From Streptomyces sp. Tue6028 (GTDB taxonomy: Bacteria > Actinomycetota > Actinomycetes > Streptomycetales > Streptomycetaceae), in the NCBI RefSeq assembly GCF_002300165.1, contig NZ_MLCE01000015.1, positions 124,001-188,000 on the forward strand: 64,000 bases of DNA, in the 5' to 3' direction. This document shows positions 15,454 through 24,279 of this stretch, piece after piece. The notes beneath the pieces were generated by a model that made no database searches, was not told where the DNA came from, and saw only the letters and a list, made by a program, of their open reading frames with translations. Every line of letters starts with the position of its first letter. The first letter of the stretch is position 1. A program made the position numbers and the translations under genes.

Positions 15454-16473
15454 ATGCGCCCCGACATGCCTGCCGAGAACGTCGACCACAACGCCGAAGC
15501 AGCACGCCTGGAGCGGACTGCCGAGCTCTACCCCGAGGACGCCGAACACCTGCTCGTGCAGGCCGCGGCCCACCTCGAACTGGCCGGCGACCGCGCCCGC
15601 GCCACGTCGCTCTACGACAGCCTGCTCGCTTCCTCGACGCCCCTCGACGCCCCGTCCCTCGTACGCGCCCTGAAGGCGTCGAACCTGTGGGAGTACGGCC
15701 ACGAGGCCGAGGCGCGCGCGATCATCGACGGCGTCCGCGCCGCGGCCCCGCGCGACGCCGCTCCCTGGGTGATCGTCGCGGAGGCGCTGGAGCACCACGA
15801 CGAGCTGGAGGCGGCGCAGGACACGTTCACGCAGGCGGCCACGCTGCTGCTCGCGGACGTGGCCGAGCCCCCGTACTCGACCCTGCCCGTGCTCTTCGGC
15901 CGGCACCGGGTGCGCAGGATGCTGGGCGCGGCGCACGACGACTGGGACACCCTGGCGGACACCCTGCACTCGTCGTCGGTCTCCCTGGACGAGCTCCACG
16001 ACCCCAAGCGGGTCTGGTCCCTGGGCTCCGACAACCCGGCGGACATCCAGGCGGAGATCAGCCGGCTGCGGGCCGAGCTCGGCACCTACCGGGAGGCGCT
16101 CTCCCGTCCCTTCCCGGTGGCGGTCCTGCACTGGACGGCGCCGGAGCTCACGGAGCTCGTGAGCGCCTACCCGGGCCTCTCCGCCGAGTACCCCTCCCAC
16201 GAGGAGCACCTCGCGACGATAGAAGCCTCCCTGCGCGAACTGTCCTCCTCGGGCACCCCGAACCTGGGCATCGTCACCGGCACGGTCCCCTCCTACGAGG
16301 CCTTCGCAGCCTCGGAGGCCACGTCGCCCTCCGACCCGGCCCTCCTCCCCCAGTACGCGACGACCCTGGCAGCCCGAGGCCGCGCGGAGGCGTGGCCGCC
16401 GCAGCGGGGGGCTGTCTGCTGGTGCGGGTCGGGGCGGGGGTATGGGGAGTGCCACGGGATCACGGGAGCTTGA
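15454..16473 (+). CDS. TPR-like protein with C-terminal SEC-C zinc motif
   Basis: The ~339-residue soluble protein has helical TPR-like repeats in the N-terminal half (LYPEDAEHLLVQAAAHLELAG; ALEHHDELEAAQDTFTQAA) and ends with a SEC-C zinc finger, CWCGSGRGYGECHG. SEC-C motifs bind zinc and mediate protein contacts, as in SecA tails. The start is ATG 15454 or 15466; a -10-like TACGGT at 15441 lies 7 bases before ATG 15454, suggesting a leaderless transcript. This is the last ordinary gene before the defence locus. The partner is unknown. Confidence 0.78.
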   Translation: MRPDMPAENVDHNAEAARLERTAELYPEDAEHLLVQAAAHLELAGDRARATSLYDSLLASSTPLDAPSLVRALKASNLWEYGHEAEARAIIDGVRAAAPRDAAPWVIVAEALEHHDELEAAQDTFTQAATLLLADVAEPPYSTLPVLFGRHRVRRMLGAAHDDWDTLADTLHSSSVSLDELHDPKRVWSLGSDNPADIQAEISRLRAELGTYREALSRPFPVAVLHWTAPELTELVSAYPGLSAEYPSHEEHLATIEASLRELSSSGTPNLGIVTGTVPSYEAFAASEATSPSDPALLPQYATTLAARGRAEAWPPQRGAVCWCGSGRGYGECHGITGA

Positions 16474-16556
16474 GTCCGGCGGCGCCGCACTCCTCGCCAT
16501 CCGCCCCGAAACACGTCCAGGGACATCGAGCACTTCCGTTCCGTACCCACTGTTCC

Positions 16557-16586
16557 TTCACAACTCGTTCGCGCTAACGTCATATG
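16557..16586 (+). promoter_or_regulatory. Candidate promoter of the left defence operon
   Basis: TTCACA (16557-16562) and CATATG (16581-16586) with an 18-base spacer form a plausible but weak -35/-10 pair, 63 bases before the MORC-like ATPase start. TAACGT (16575) is an alternative -10. Confidence 0.35.
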
Positions 16587-16649
16587 TGACCAGCTGAACT
16601 GGCACGCCCGCACGCCGACCGGGCATGTCCCTGCCCGCGAGGAACACGT

Positions 16650-18230
16650 ATGCCGCCCTACCAGCCGTCGTCGGACTGGCAGTTCGACGTACCCACCAGC
16701 GGGAGCAAGCGACTCCCCCCGGCGGCCCGGTCGTTCGAATCGCTCGCGCACCAGGGCTACGGCTTCGAGGCGGCCATCGCCGACCTGATCGACAACTCGA
16801 TCGACGCGGGCGCCGGCAACGTCGTCGTGAGCTTCCTGCGGGACACCGGTGAGCGCGGTGGACGGGACCGCCTCGTCGGCCTGCTCGTCATCGACGACGG
16901 CCAGGGGATGGACGAGGCAGGCCTGGACACAGCGATGACCGTCGGCGGGCGCGAGAAGTACGCCGACGGCGCCCTCGGGCATTTCGGCGCCGGGCTGAAG
17001 GCCGCCTCGCTCTCGCACGCCGACGCGCTCACCGTGATCAGCCGCACCAAGCGCAGCCCGTCGGCCGGCCGCCGCTGGCTCACCGCTCGGGCACAGGCCG
17101 ACTTCACCTGCGACATCGTCGACGCGATGTACTGCCAGAGCCTGGTCGACCGCTACGACGGAATCATCGGCTGGCACGGCACGATCGTGCGCTGGGACCA
17201 GGTCCGCACGTTCGAGACCATCACCGCGGGACAGACCGACCGCTACCTCAACGACGCGATCGAACGGCTGGAGACCCACCTCGGTCTCCACCTCCACCGC
17301 TTCCTGGCCCGCGACGGCTTCCACATCGACATCGTCGTGGAGGACGTCCACACCCGGGAGGAGCTGGACCACCGGGGCGTGGAGCCCATCGACCCGTTCG
17401 GCTACCGGGTCCCGGGCCGACCCGGCTATCCCCGTACGTACGTCGCGCCGGTCGAGGGGGTCGGCGACGTCGCGCTCACCGCGCACATATGGCCGCCCAA
17501 GTCACCGCTGGTCGCCTACCGCGGCATCGGACCGCTGGCCGAACGTCAGGGCTTCTACCTCTATCGCAACGACCGGCTCGTCCAGGCAGGCGGCTGGAAC
17601 GACACCCGCAGCGCGGAGGGCCACCTCGCCCTCGCCCGCATCGCCGTCGATCTGCCGCCCGAGCCCAACGACGTGTTCGCCCTGACCGTCAAGAAGGACG
17701 GCGTCCAGGTCACACCGGCGTTCGCCCGAGGTCTGGAGGGCGCGGCGGCCCCCGGCACCGGTCACGCCTTCGTCGAGTACGTCGGCGAGGCCGAGGCCAC
17801 CTACCGCGAAGCGGCCAAGCGGCGCACAGAGGTGAAGCGCACGGCCGTCATCCCGCCCGGCAAGGGGATCGACCCGAAGCTGAAGCGGACGCTGCGCGAC
17901 GAACTGCCGCAGCTGGACGGCCACGACCCCATCACCTTCACCTGGGCCAGGCTGGACGTGCCGACGGGCGTCGACTCCGCCGAGCTCCTCTTCACGATCG
18001 ACCACAAGGAGCGCCGGGTCGTCCTCAACAGGGACTACCGGCACGCCTTCAACAGCGGTCGACGCGGGGGCTCCAACGACGCTCCGGTCCTCAAGAGCCT
18101 TCTCTATCTGATGCTCAACGAGATCTTCCAGAAGGAGCGGGTCTGGGCCAACCAGACCGACAAGGTGGCGCTGTGGAACAGCGTGCTCGTCACCGCGGTG
18201 CGGGCCGAACTCGCCCGCGACGCGGGCTAG
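16650..18230 (+). CDS. MORC-like GHKL ATPase of restriction/defence locus
   Basis: The 526-residue protein has a GHKL ATPase domain: N-box ADLIDNSIDA (Asn49), G1 box IDDGQGM (82-87) and G2 box GHFGAGLKAAS (110-120). A ~150-residue S5-like region and a basic C-terminal part follow. Iyer, Abhiman and Aravind (2008) described such MutL/MORC-related ATPases inside bacterial restriction-modification loci with Z1 helicases, Vsr-like nucleases and C5 methylases, the neighbours found here. It probably forms an ATP-gated clamp on DNA that controls the nuclease step. ATG 16650 has GAGGA upstream, and the Z1 gene starts 53 bases after its stop. Confidence 0.88.
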   Translation: MPPYQPSSDWQFDVPTSGSKRLPPAARSFESLAHQGYGFEAAIADLIDNSIDAGAGNVVVSFLRDTGERGGRDRLVGLLVIDDGQGMDEAGLDTAMTVGGREKYADGALGHFGAGLKAASLSHADALTVISRTKRSPSAGRRWLTARAQADFTCDIVDAMYCQSLVDRYDGIIGWHGTIVRWDQVRTFETITAGQTDRYLNDAIERLETHLGLHLHRFLARDGFHIDIVVEDVHTREELDHRGVEPIDPFGYRVPGRPGYPRTYVAPVEGVGDVALTAHIWPPKSPLVAYRGIGPLAERQGFYLYRNDRLVQAGGWNDTRSAEGHLALARIAVDLPPEPNDVFALTVKKDGVQVTPAFARGLEGAAAPGTGHAFVEYVGEAEATYREAAKRRTEVKRTAVIPPGKGIDPKLKRTLRDELPQLDGHDPITFTWARLDVPTGVDSAELLFTIDHKERRVVLNRDYRHAFNSGRRGGSNDAPVLKSLLYLMLNEIFQKERVWANQTDKVALWNSVLVTAVRAELARDAG

Positions 18231-18282
18231 TCCACCCACCGCCCCGCACCATCCCGTACACCAGAGAGGCCGCTCAGCCGCC

Positions 18283-21237
18283 GTGACCGCCGAGAACACC
18301 CCCGCTCCCGACCGCCTCACCGATCTCCACGGCGAGGTCCTCGACGCGATGAGCCGGCGCGGCCCCAAACACTTCGCCAAGCTCGCCTTCGTGCTCGCCG
18401 ACGCCGACGAACCGGCGGACGCGGACCTGGTCGGCCTCCGCGACCGCCTCCTGGCGGCGGCCCCCGGCGACGAATTGCTCGCCCTCTGGCGTCGCAAGCT
18501 CACCGCCTGGGACTTCGAGCAGTCCCCCGCGTGGTCGGCGACCGCGCCCCGCACCGTGGAGCGCCGCACCGAGGTCTACGACAAGCTCGCGTTCGGCGGG
18601 GACCTGCGCAAGGCGTTCGACACGGCCGTCCCGGTCCACGAGGAACCGGGGCCTGTCACCATCAGCCGTGAGTTCCAGGCCTGGTACACCCGGGAGCAGG
18701 CGGCGAACCGCTCCTTCTACTGGGCGTCGTACGAGCGTCTGCTGCGCCGCAAGGGCTGGAACGACGCGGCGGTCTCCGGTCTGGACGAGGCCGCCCATGC
18801 GGTCGTGGAGCGGCTCGCCGACCCCACGCGTGACGATCCCTACGGCGCGCGTGGACTGGTCGTCGGCTACGTGCAGTCCGGCAAGACCGCCAACTTCACC
18901 GGTGTCATCGCCAAGGCCGTCGACGCCGGCTATCGCCTGGTGATCGTCCTCGGCGGCACTCTGAACCTGCTGCGCGGCCAGACCCAGCGCCGGCTCGACA
19001 TGGAACTGATCGGCCAGGAGAACATCCTGGGCGCCGCCGACCCGAACGACCCCGACGCCCTCGTCGGCATCGACTACCAGGACGACGAGGACTGGCCCGC
19101 GAAGTTCGTCTCGTTCGGCGCCCGCCCCTCCGTGCTCGGCGCCTTCGACATCGAACGTCTCACCTCGCGTGACCGTGACTACATGGCGCTGGAGCGCGGC
19201 ATCAGCGCCCTGCAGTTCGACAAGGCGGACCCCACCCGGCCCCTGAACGACCCGGCGAACCTGCACACGGCCCGCGCCCGCGTCATGGTCGTGAAGAAGA
19301 ACAAGTCGGTGCTGGAGAAGCTCGTCACGGACCTGAAGAAGTTCGGCCCGATCCTCGGGGAGATACCGGCCCTGATCATCGACGACGAGTCGGACCAGGC
19401 CTCGGTGAACACGACGGACCCGAAGAAGTGGGAGGACGGCAAGGTCACCCGCACCGCGATCAACGGCCAGATCAGCAAGCTCCTCAAGCTCCTGCCGCGC
19501 GCCCAGTACGTCGGCTACACCGCGACGCCCTTCGCCAACGTGTTCATCGACCCGGGCGACGAGGAAGACCTCTTCCCGCGCGACTTCCTGATCTCCCTCC
19601 CCCGCCCCACCGACTACATGGGCGTGCAGGACTTCCACGACCTGGACGCCGTCGACGACGACGAAGGCGAGGCGGAGAAGCGGCATGTCCGGGGCATCCA
19701 CGACTCCACCGGCGACCGCCTCCAGGAAGCGCTGGACGCCTTCGTCCTCACCGGCGCTCTGAAGCTCTACCGCGAGGAGCACGGCGTGCCCTCCGGCCCG
19801 TTCCGGCACCACACGATGCTCGTGCACGAGTCGGTCCGCATGGCCGAGCACACCGCGCTGGCCCTGCGCATCAACACCATGTGGCACAACGCCGCGTACA
19901 CCGGACCGGAAGGCCACACGCGCCTGGCGTCCCTCTTCGAGAGGGACTTCCGCACCCACGCGGACGGCTCCCTGCCCATGCCCACGACGTACGCGGACCT
20001 CAAGCCGTACGTGTCCGGGGCCCGCCGTCTCATCAACCAGGGCGGCAGCCCTGTCATGGTCATCAACGGCGAGAGCGAGCGCGACTACGCCCAGCCCGAT
20101 CTGGACTTCGACCGCACCCCGAACGTCTGGAAGATCCTCGTCGGCGGCACCAAGCTGTCCCGGGGCTTCACGGTCGAGGGCCTGACGATCACGTACTACC
20201 GCCGCACGACGCAGCAGGCCGACACCCTGATGCAGATGGGCCGCTGGTTCGGCTTCCGGCCCGGGTACCGGGATCTGGTGCGGCTGTACATCGGTCGCGA
20301 GGAGTCCCTCGGCCGCGGCCGCAACGCCAAGACCGTCGACCTGTACGAGGCCTTCGAGGCGATCTGCCGCGACGAGGAACTCTTCCGCGCCGAACTGGCC
20401 CGCTACGCACCCTTGGTGGACGGCCGACCCCAGGTCACCCCCGCACAGATCCCGCCGCTGGTGGCCCAGCATCTGCCGTGGGTCAAGCCGTCGGCCCGGA
20501 ACAAGATGTTCAACGCGGAGTTGGTGGAGGTGCGGTCGCCGGGGACCTGGGTGGAGCCGACCGCCTACCCGGAGACCTCGGACGCGCTGGCCCACAACAC
20601 GGACTGCTGGGAACCGGTGCTCGCCGCACTGGGGCAGGGCCCGGTAAGGCTGTCGGTCGGCGAGGGCCCGGCGTACGAGGCGCGCGTGGGTACTGTCTCG
20701 CACGAGACGCTGACGAGGGTGCTGTGCGACCTGCGGTGGTCGATCCCTAGCCAGTTCTCGCCGCACCTGGAGTTCCTGCTGGAAGCAGGCCGACTGCCTG
20801 CGACGATCGACGACTGGCTCGTGATCACGCCGTTGCAGACCTCGACCAAACGCGTGGAGGCCCGTCTCATGGGGCACGGCCCGTTCGCCCTGGCCCGTCG
20901 TACCCGCCGGCGCGGCTCACTCTTCGGCGCGCTCAGCGAGCCCAAGCACCGCGCCGCCGCCCTGCGCATCGCGGGCGCCGTCGAGACGGCCGGGAACGTG
21001 TCGGTCGAGCAGCTCGTCCGCCCGCGTCGAGGAGCACTGCTGCTCTACCCGGTGGTCGAATCCGAGCCCCGCCTCGCCTCCGACGGGACGGTGGAGCCCG
21101 GTGACGTCGTCATGGCCTTCTCCTTCGTCGCGCCGGAGTCGTCGGCGGGCACCGGTCGCCCGTTGGTCCGGTTCCGTACGATCGACTCGGGCCGGCAGGA
21201 TGCGGTCGTCATCGACCGAGACGACGTACATCCCTGA
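18283..21237 (+). CDS. Z1-domain SF2 helicase/endonuclease
   Basis: The 984-residue protein has a P-loop VGYVQSGKT (194-202), an acidic DDESD box at ~367, the SF2-like YTATPFANV (~408) and an arginine-finger motif QMGRWFGFRPGY (~650). This combination defines the Z1 family, which accompanies MORC-type ATPases in restriction loci. Family knowledge suggests ATP-driven translocation on DNA with a possible nuclease function; no separate nuclease motif is obvious to me. GTG 18283 has AGAGAGG about 15 bases upstream. It is co-directional with the ATPase upstream and the Vsr-like gene 12 bases downstream, one operon. Confidence 0.9.
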   Translation: MTAENTPAPDRLTDLHGEVLDAMSRRGPKHFAKLAFVLADADEPADADLVGLRDRLLAAAPGDELLALWRRKLTAWDFEQSPAWSATAPRTVERRTEVYDKLAFGGDLRKAFDTAVPVHEEPGPVTISREFQAWYTREQAANRSFYWASYERLLRRKGWNDAAVSGLDEAAHAVVERLADPTRDDPYGARGLVVGYVQSGKTANFTGVIAKAVDAGYRLVIVLGGTLNLLRGQTQRRLDMELIGQENILGAADPNDPDALVGIDYQDDEDWPAKFVSFGARPSVLGAFDIERLTSRDRDYMALERGISALQFDKADPTRPLNDPANLHTARARVMVVKKNKSVLEKLVTDLKKFGPILGEIPALIIDDESDQASVNTTDPKKWEDGKVTRTAINGQISKLLKLLPRAQYVGYTATPFANVFIDPGDEEDLFPRDFLISLPRPTDYMGVQDFHDLDAVDDDEGEAEKRHVRGIHDSTGDRLQEALDAFVLTGALKLYREEHGVPSGPFRHHTMLVHESVRMAEHTALALRINTMWHNAAYTGPEGHTRLASLFERDFRTHADGSLPMPTTYADLKPYVSGARRLINQGGSPVMVINGESERDYAQPDLDFDRTPNVWKILVGGTKLSRGFTVEGLTITYYRRTTQQADTLMQMGRWFGFRPGYRDLVRLYIGREESLGRGRNAKTVDLYEAFEAICRDEELFRAELARYAPLVDGRPQVTPAQIPPLVAQHLPWVKPSARNKMFNAELVEVRSPGTWVEPTAYPETSDALAHNTDCWEPVLAALGQGPVRLSVGEGPAYEARVGTVSHETLTRVLCDLRWSIPSQFSPHLEFLLEAGRLPATIDDWLVITPLQTSTKRVEARLMGHGPFALARRTRRRGSLFGALSEPKHRAAALRIAGAVETAGNVSVEQLVRPRRGALLLYPVVESEPRLASDGTVEPGDVVMAFSFVAPESSAGTGRPLVRFRTIDSGRQDAVVIDRDDVHP

Positions 21238-21249
21238 GGCGCGACACCA

Positions 21250-21702
21250 TTGGACAACGTGAGGCCCTCCTCCCCCGGCGTCTCCGCACGCATGTCCCGT
21301 CAGGCCAGCAAGGACACGAACGCCGAGCTGGCCGTGCGGCGCCTGCTGCACGCGGCAGGTCTGCGTTACCGCGTCGAATACCCGGTGCCGGGCATGCCGC
21401 GGCGGCGCATCGACGTGGCGTTCACCCGGGCCAAGGTGGCCGTCCTGATCGACGGGTGCTTCTGGCACGGATGTCCGGAACACGCCACGCAGCCGAAGTC
21501 CAACGCCGAGTGGTGGCGCACGAAGCTCGACCGGAACATGGCCCGTGATCTGGAGACGACGGAGCACCTGACCGCGCGGGGGTGGACGGTGTTGCGGTTC
21601 TGGGAACACGAGGCTCCCGAGGATGTCGCCGCCCGGGTGAGAGCAGTAGTGGAACGGCGCCCGCCTGGACGCTCGGGCAAGGGGGAAGCGTGGGGGATCT
21701 GA
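21250..21702 (+). CDS. Vsr-like very-short-patch/restriction endonuclease
   Basis: The 150-residue nuclease shows the Vsr fold: MSRQASKDTNAEL near the N-terminus (Glu26), RRIDVAF with metal-binding Asp55, the DGCFWHGC block (Cys70, Phe71-Trp72, His73, Cys75) and VLRFWEHE. Canonical Vsr nicks at T:G mismatches left by deamination of 5-methylcytosine, so it fits beside C5 methyltransferases, either as repair or as the restriction nuclease. TTG 21250 is chosen because GAGG lies 10 bases upstream; GTG 21259 and ATG 21292 are alternatives. Its 3' end overlaps the next gene by 13 bases. Confidence 0.88.
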   Translation: MDNVRPSSPGVSARMSRQASKDTNAELAVRRLLHAAGLRYRVEYPVPGMPRRRIDVAFTRAKVAVLIDGCFWHGCPEHATQPKSNAEWWRTKLDRNMARDLETTEHLTARGWTVLRFWEHEAPEDVAARVRAVVERRPPGRSGKGEAWGI

Positions 21703-22673
21703 CCTTCGTCGATGTGTGTTCCGGAGCCGGCGGGCTCGCCCTCGGGCTGGAGAGCGCGGGTTTCTCGCCGGTGCTCCTGCTCGACAACAAGCCCCAAGCG
21801 TGCGAGACGCTTCTCGCCAACCGACCGGACTGGATGGTCGTCTGCGAGGATCTGATCGACTTCCTCCCGGAAGAGCACCCGGAGACCCTGGACGTCGATC
21901 TGCTCTCGGCGGGCCTGCCCCGCGTGAAGTCCTCGGCCGCGGTGGGGCGGCCGGACGGCGAGCCGGAACTGCGACAACTCACGGCCACGGTCTACCTGCT
22001 CCACGCTGTCCAGCCCCGCGCCCTGCTGCTGGAGAACCTCCCGGCACTCGTCGACTCGCCCGCCTATGCGGAGGTGCGCCGGTTCATCGCGGAGGAACTG
22101 GCTCACCTCGGCTACCGATGGCGCTGGTTCGTACTGAACGCCGCGGATTTCGGCGTGCCGCAGGACCGTGAACAAGGTGTCCTGGTGGCACTCAAGGAGC
22201 CCTGGTTCGCCGCCTTCGCCCCGCCGGAGCCGACGGTGGACGTGCACGTCTCGGTCGGTCAGGCGCTTCGCGGCTCGATGGCAGCGCGGGGCTGGCGGGA
22301 GGCCGACGCCTGGGCGGATCAGGCGAGCGCCGTGGCTCCGACCCTCGTCGGCGGCTCGGACAACCGGGGTGGTGCCGACGTCGGCCCGACCGGCACGAAA
22401 CGTGCCTGGGCGCGGATGGGGATCAACGGCAACGCTTTCGCCGACGAGGTGCCGGGACCGGACTACGTGTGGCCCCGCTCGGAAGACGTGGCGCACATGC
22501 CGAAAATCACGGTGGACCAGACCGCCGTCGTCCAGGCGTTCCCCCCGGAGTGGCGGATCACGGGACAGAAGACCGCCCGATACCGGCAGATCGGCCATGC
22601 CACCCCTCCGCCGGTCGGCAGGGCACTGGGCAAGGCGATCGCGACCGCTCTGCAGTCCTCGGGCCGGGCGTAG
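21690..22673 (+). CDS. C5-cytosine methyltransferase homologue lacking the catalytic cysteine
   Basis: The 327-residue protein keeps motif I (FVDVCSGAGG, residues 6-15), motif VI as ENL (115-117), a VPQDRE motif VIII and a motif X-like QIGHATPPPVGRA. At motif IV, where active enzymes have PCQ, it reads GLPRVKSS: Arg78 replaces the nucleophilic Cys, and the following residues also differ, so this is not a single recent mutation. It should bind DNA and perhaps AdoMet but not methylate. It may be a partner or specificity subunit of the intact enzyme encoded next. GTG 21690 has GGGGGA upstream and overlaps the Vsr-like gene by 13 bases. Confidence 0.85.
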   Translation: MGDLTFVDVCSGAGGLALGLESAGFSPVLLLDNKPQACETLLANRPDWMVVCEDLIDFLPEEHPETLDVDLLSAGLPRVKSSAAVGRPDGEPELRQLTATVYLLHAVQPRALLLENLPALVDSPAYAEVRRFIAEELAHLGYRWRWFVLNAADFGVPQDREQGVLVALKEPWFAAFAPPEPTVDVHVSVGQALRGSMAARGWREADAWADQASAVAPTLVGGSDNRGGADVGPTGTKRAWARMGINGNAFADEVPGPDYVWPRSEDVAHMPKITVDQTAVVQAFPPEWRITGQKTARYRQIGHATPPPVGRALGKAIATALQSSGRA

Positions 22674-22718
22674 CCGATGGGCGATGGCACACCGGACAGC
22701 CGGCTAAACTTCTCGCAC

Positions 22719-24269
22719 ATGAGCCACGTCACGCACACGCCCTCCTCACCTGCGGTTTTTCGCATCGTGGACCTGTTCGCGGGACCTGGAGGGCTGGATG
22801 TGGCAGCGGAGGCCCTCGGTCATCAGGTCACCGGCATCGAATGGGACGACAACGCCTGCAAGACCCGCGAGGCGGCGGGGATGGACACCTTCGCCGGTGA
22901 CGTCAGGGACTATCGGGCCGCCGACTTCCCGCACGCCCAGGTATTGACGGGTGGGCCGCCTTGCCAGACGTTCACCGTCGCCGGACACGGCGCCGGCCGC
23001 AGGGCCCTGGACGAGGTGAAGAAGTACATCGCGCGGCTGCACGAAGCCGCGAGCTCGGAGAAGACCCCTTGGAGTGAGGTCGACCGTACCTGGAGCGAGA
23101 TCTCCGAAGAACTGCGACTCAGGGCCGCCGAGGCGGACGCGGTCAAAGCCCGGAAGCGTGAGGACGAGGCGGTCCGCTCGGTCACTCGCAAGGCGGCCAG
23201 GAAGAGCCTCGCCGAGCACGGCTGCTCGACCGAGGAGATCAAGCTCGCACTGAAAACGACAGAGGCACCACGCGGTCTCGCCCGCCGGGACGCCGACCTC
23301 AAGAGCCTCTTCGACGGCCTCGTGTCTCTGGAGAAGTCCCTCGACGCACACCGAGCCAGGTTGGAGGAACTGGGCGACGAACGGACCGGACTCGTCCTGC
23401 AGCCGTTGTGGTGGATCATCGAACGCCGCCGACGCCCTGGGCTGGTGCCGTACGAGGCCGTCGTGCTGGAACAGGTACCCGCCGTGATGCCTGTGTGGGA
23501 GGAGTACGAGAAGGTGCTGGGCACCCTCGGCTATCGGACCAGGACGCAGATGATGCACACCGAGGCGTTCGGTGTCCCGCAGACCCGTAGACGTGCCGTG
23601 CTCATGGCCAGATATAAGGAGATCGACATCCCGAAGCTGGAGGAGACCCACGAGCGCTACCGGCCGGGCGGTATTTCCGCCGCTTCCCGGAACACGGATC
23701 GCCCGGACGCGCTCTGGGACATCGACGAGAAGGGTGTCGACAAGACCGAGGAAGAGACGAAGGACTCCTGGGTGTCCATGGAAGCCGCCCTGAAGAAGGC
23801 TCGGGACATCGCGCTGGATCTCCCGGACCTGGACCTGCCGGACCGTCCCGCCTTCACCGTCGTCTCGAACTATGGAACGGGCGGCGACCCGGCCGCACGA
23901 GGGCGCCGTGACCACGACGCCCCGTCCTCGACGGTCACCGGGAAGGTGTCCCGCAACCGGCTCGTCCACAAGGGCACGAACACGGATCTCCCTCGTTTCG
24001 AACTCGCCGAGGCCGGAGTTCTCCAGACGTTTCCCGTCGCGTACCCCTGGCAGGGCGGCGACCGGTCCCAGCAGATCGGCAACGCGGTGCCACCCCGGCT
24101 CGCGCTGCACGTGCTTCAGCATGTACTCGAACCGGGGCTGAGCAAGAAGGAAGCCCGCGCTAGGTTGGAGCAGGCCTTGGCGAAGCTGGAGAACTGGCGT
24201 CCCCCGAGCAAGCCAGTGAGGGCCCGCCAGCGGGAAGGCCTGGAAGGCCACTCTTTCACCGGCGGGTGA
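22719..24269 (+). CDS. C5-cytosine DNA methyltransferase (Dcm/DrmMII-like) with helical insertion
   Basis: The 516-residue enzyme has motif I IVDLFAGPGG, motif IV GGPPCQTF with catalytic Cys82, motif VI EQV (251-253), motif VIII QTRRR and motif X QIGNAVPPRLA. Between motifs IV and VI there is a charged, mostly helical insertion (about residues 105-225) that normal enzymes lack; it could be a coiled coil docking the inactive paralogue. It methylates cytosine at C5, probably marking self DNA. ATG 22719 is preferred; a -10-like TAAACT ends 8 bases before it, suggesting a leaderless transcript, and ATG 22677 is the in-frame alternative. Its stop faces the convergent gene 10 bases away. Confidence 0.9.
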   Translation: MSHVTHTPSSPAVFRIVDLFAGPGGLDVAAEALGHQVTGIEWDDNACKTREAAGMDTFAGDVRDYRAADFPHAQVLTGGPPCQTFTVAGHGAGRRALDEVKKYIARLHEAASSEKTPWSEVDRTWSEISEELRLRAAEADAVKARKREDEAVRSVTRKAARKSLAEHGCSTEEIKLALKTTEAPRGLARRDADLKSLFDGLVSLEKSLDAHRARLEELGDERTGLVLQPLWWIIERRRRPGLVPYEAVVLEQVPAVMPVWEEYEKVLGTLGYRTRTQMMHTEAFGVPQTRRRAVLMARYKEIDIPKLEETHERYRPGGISAASRNTDRPDALWDIDEKGVDKTEEETKDSWVSMEAALKKARDIALDLPDLDLPDRPAFTVVSNYGTGGDPAARGRRDHDAPSSTVTGKVSRNRLVHKGTNTDLPRFELAEAGVLQTFPVAYPWQGGDRSQQIGNAVPPRLALHVLQHVLEPGLSKKEARARLEQALAKLENWRPPSKPVRARQREGLEGHSFTGG

Positions 24270-24279
24270 CCCCTACGGC

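Noticed and set aside
16474..16649. Left attachment site or integrase remnant of the defence locus
   Set aside because: No tRNA, no direct repeat matched near 40814-40973, and no integrase-like frame.
18274..20877. 867-codon minus-strand frame
   Set aside because: It is the mirror of the Z1 gene, produced by strong third-position GC bias; the composition is His/Arg/Val-rich with no domain.
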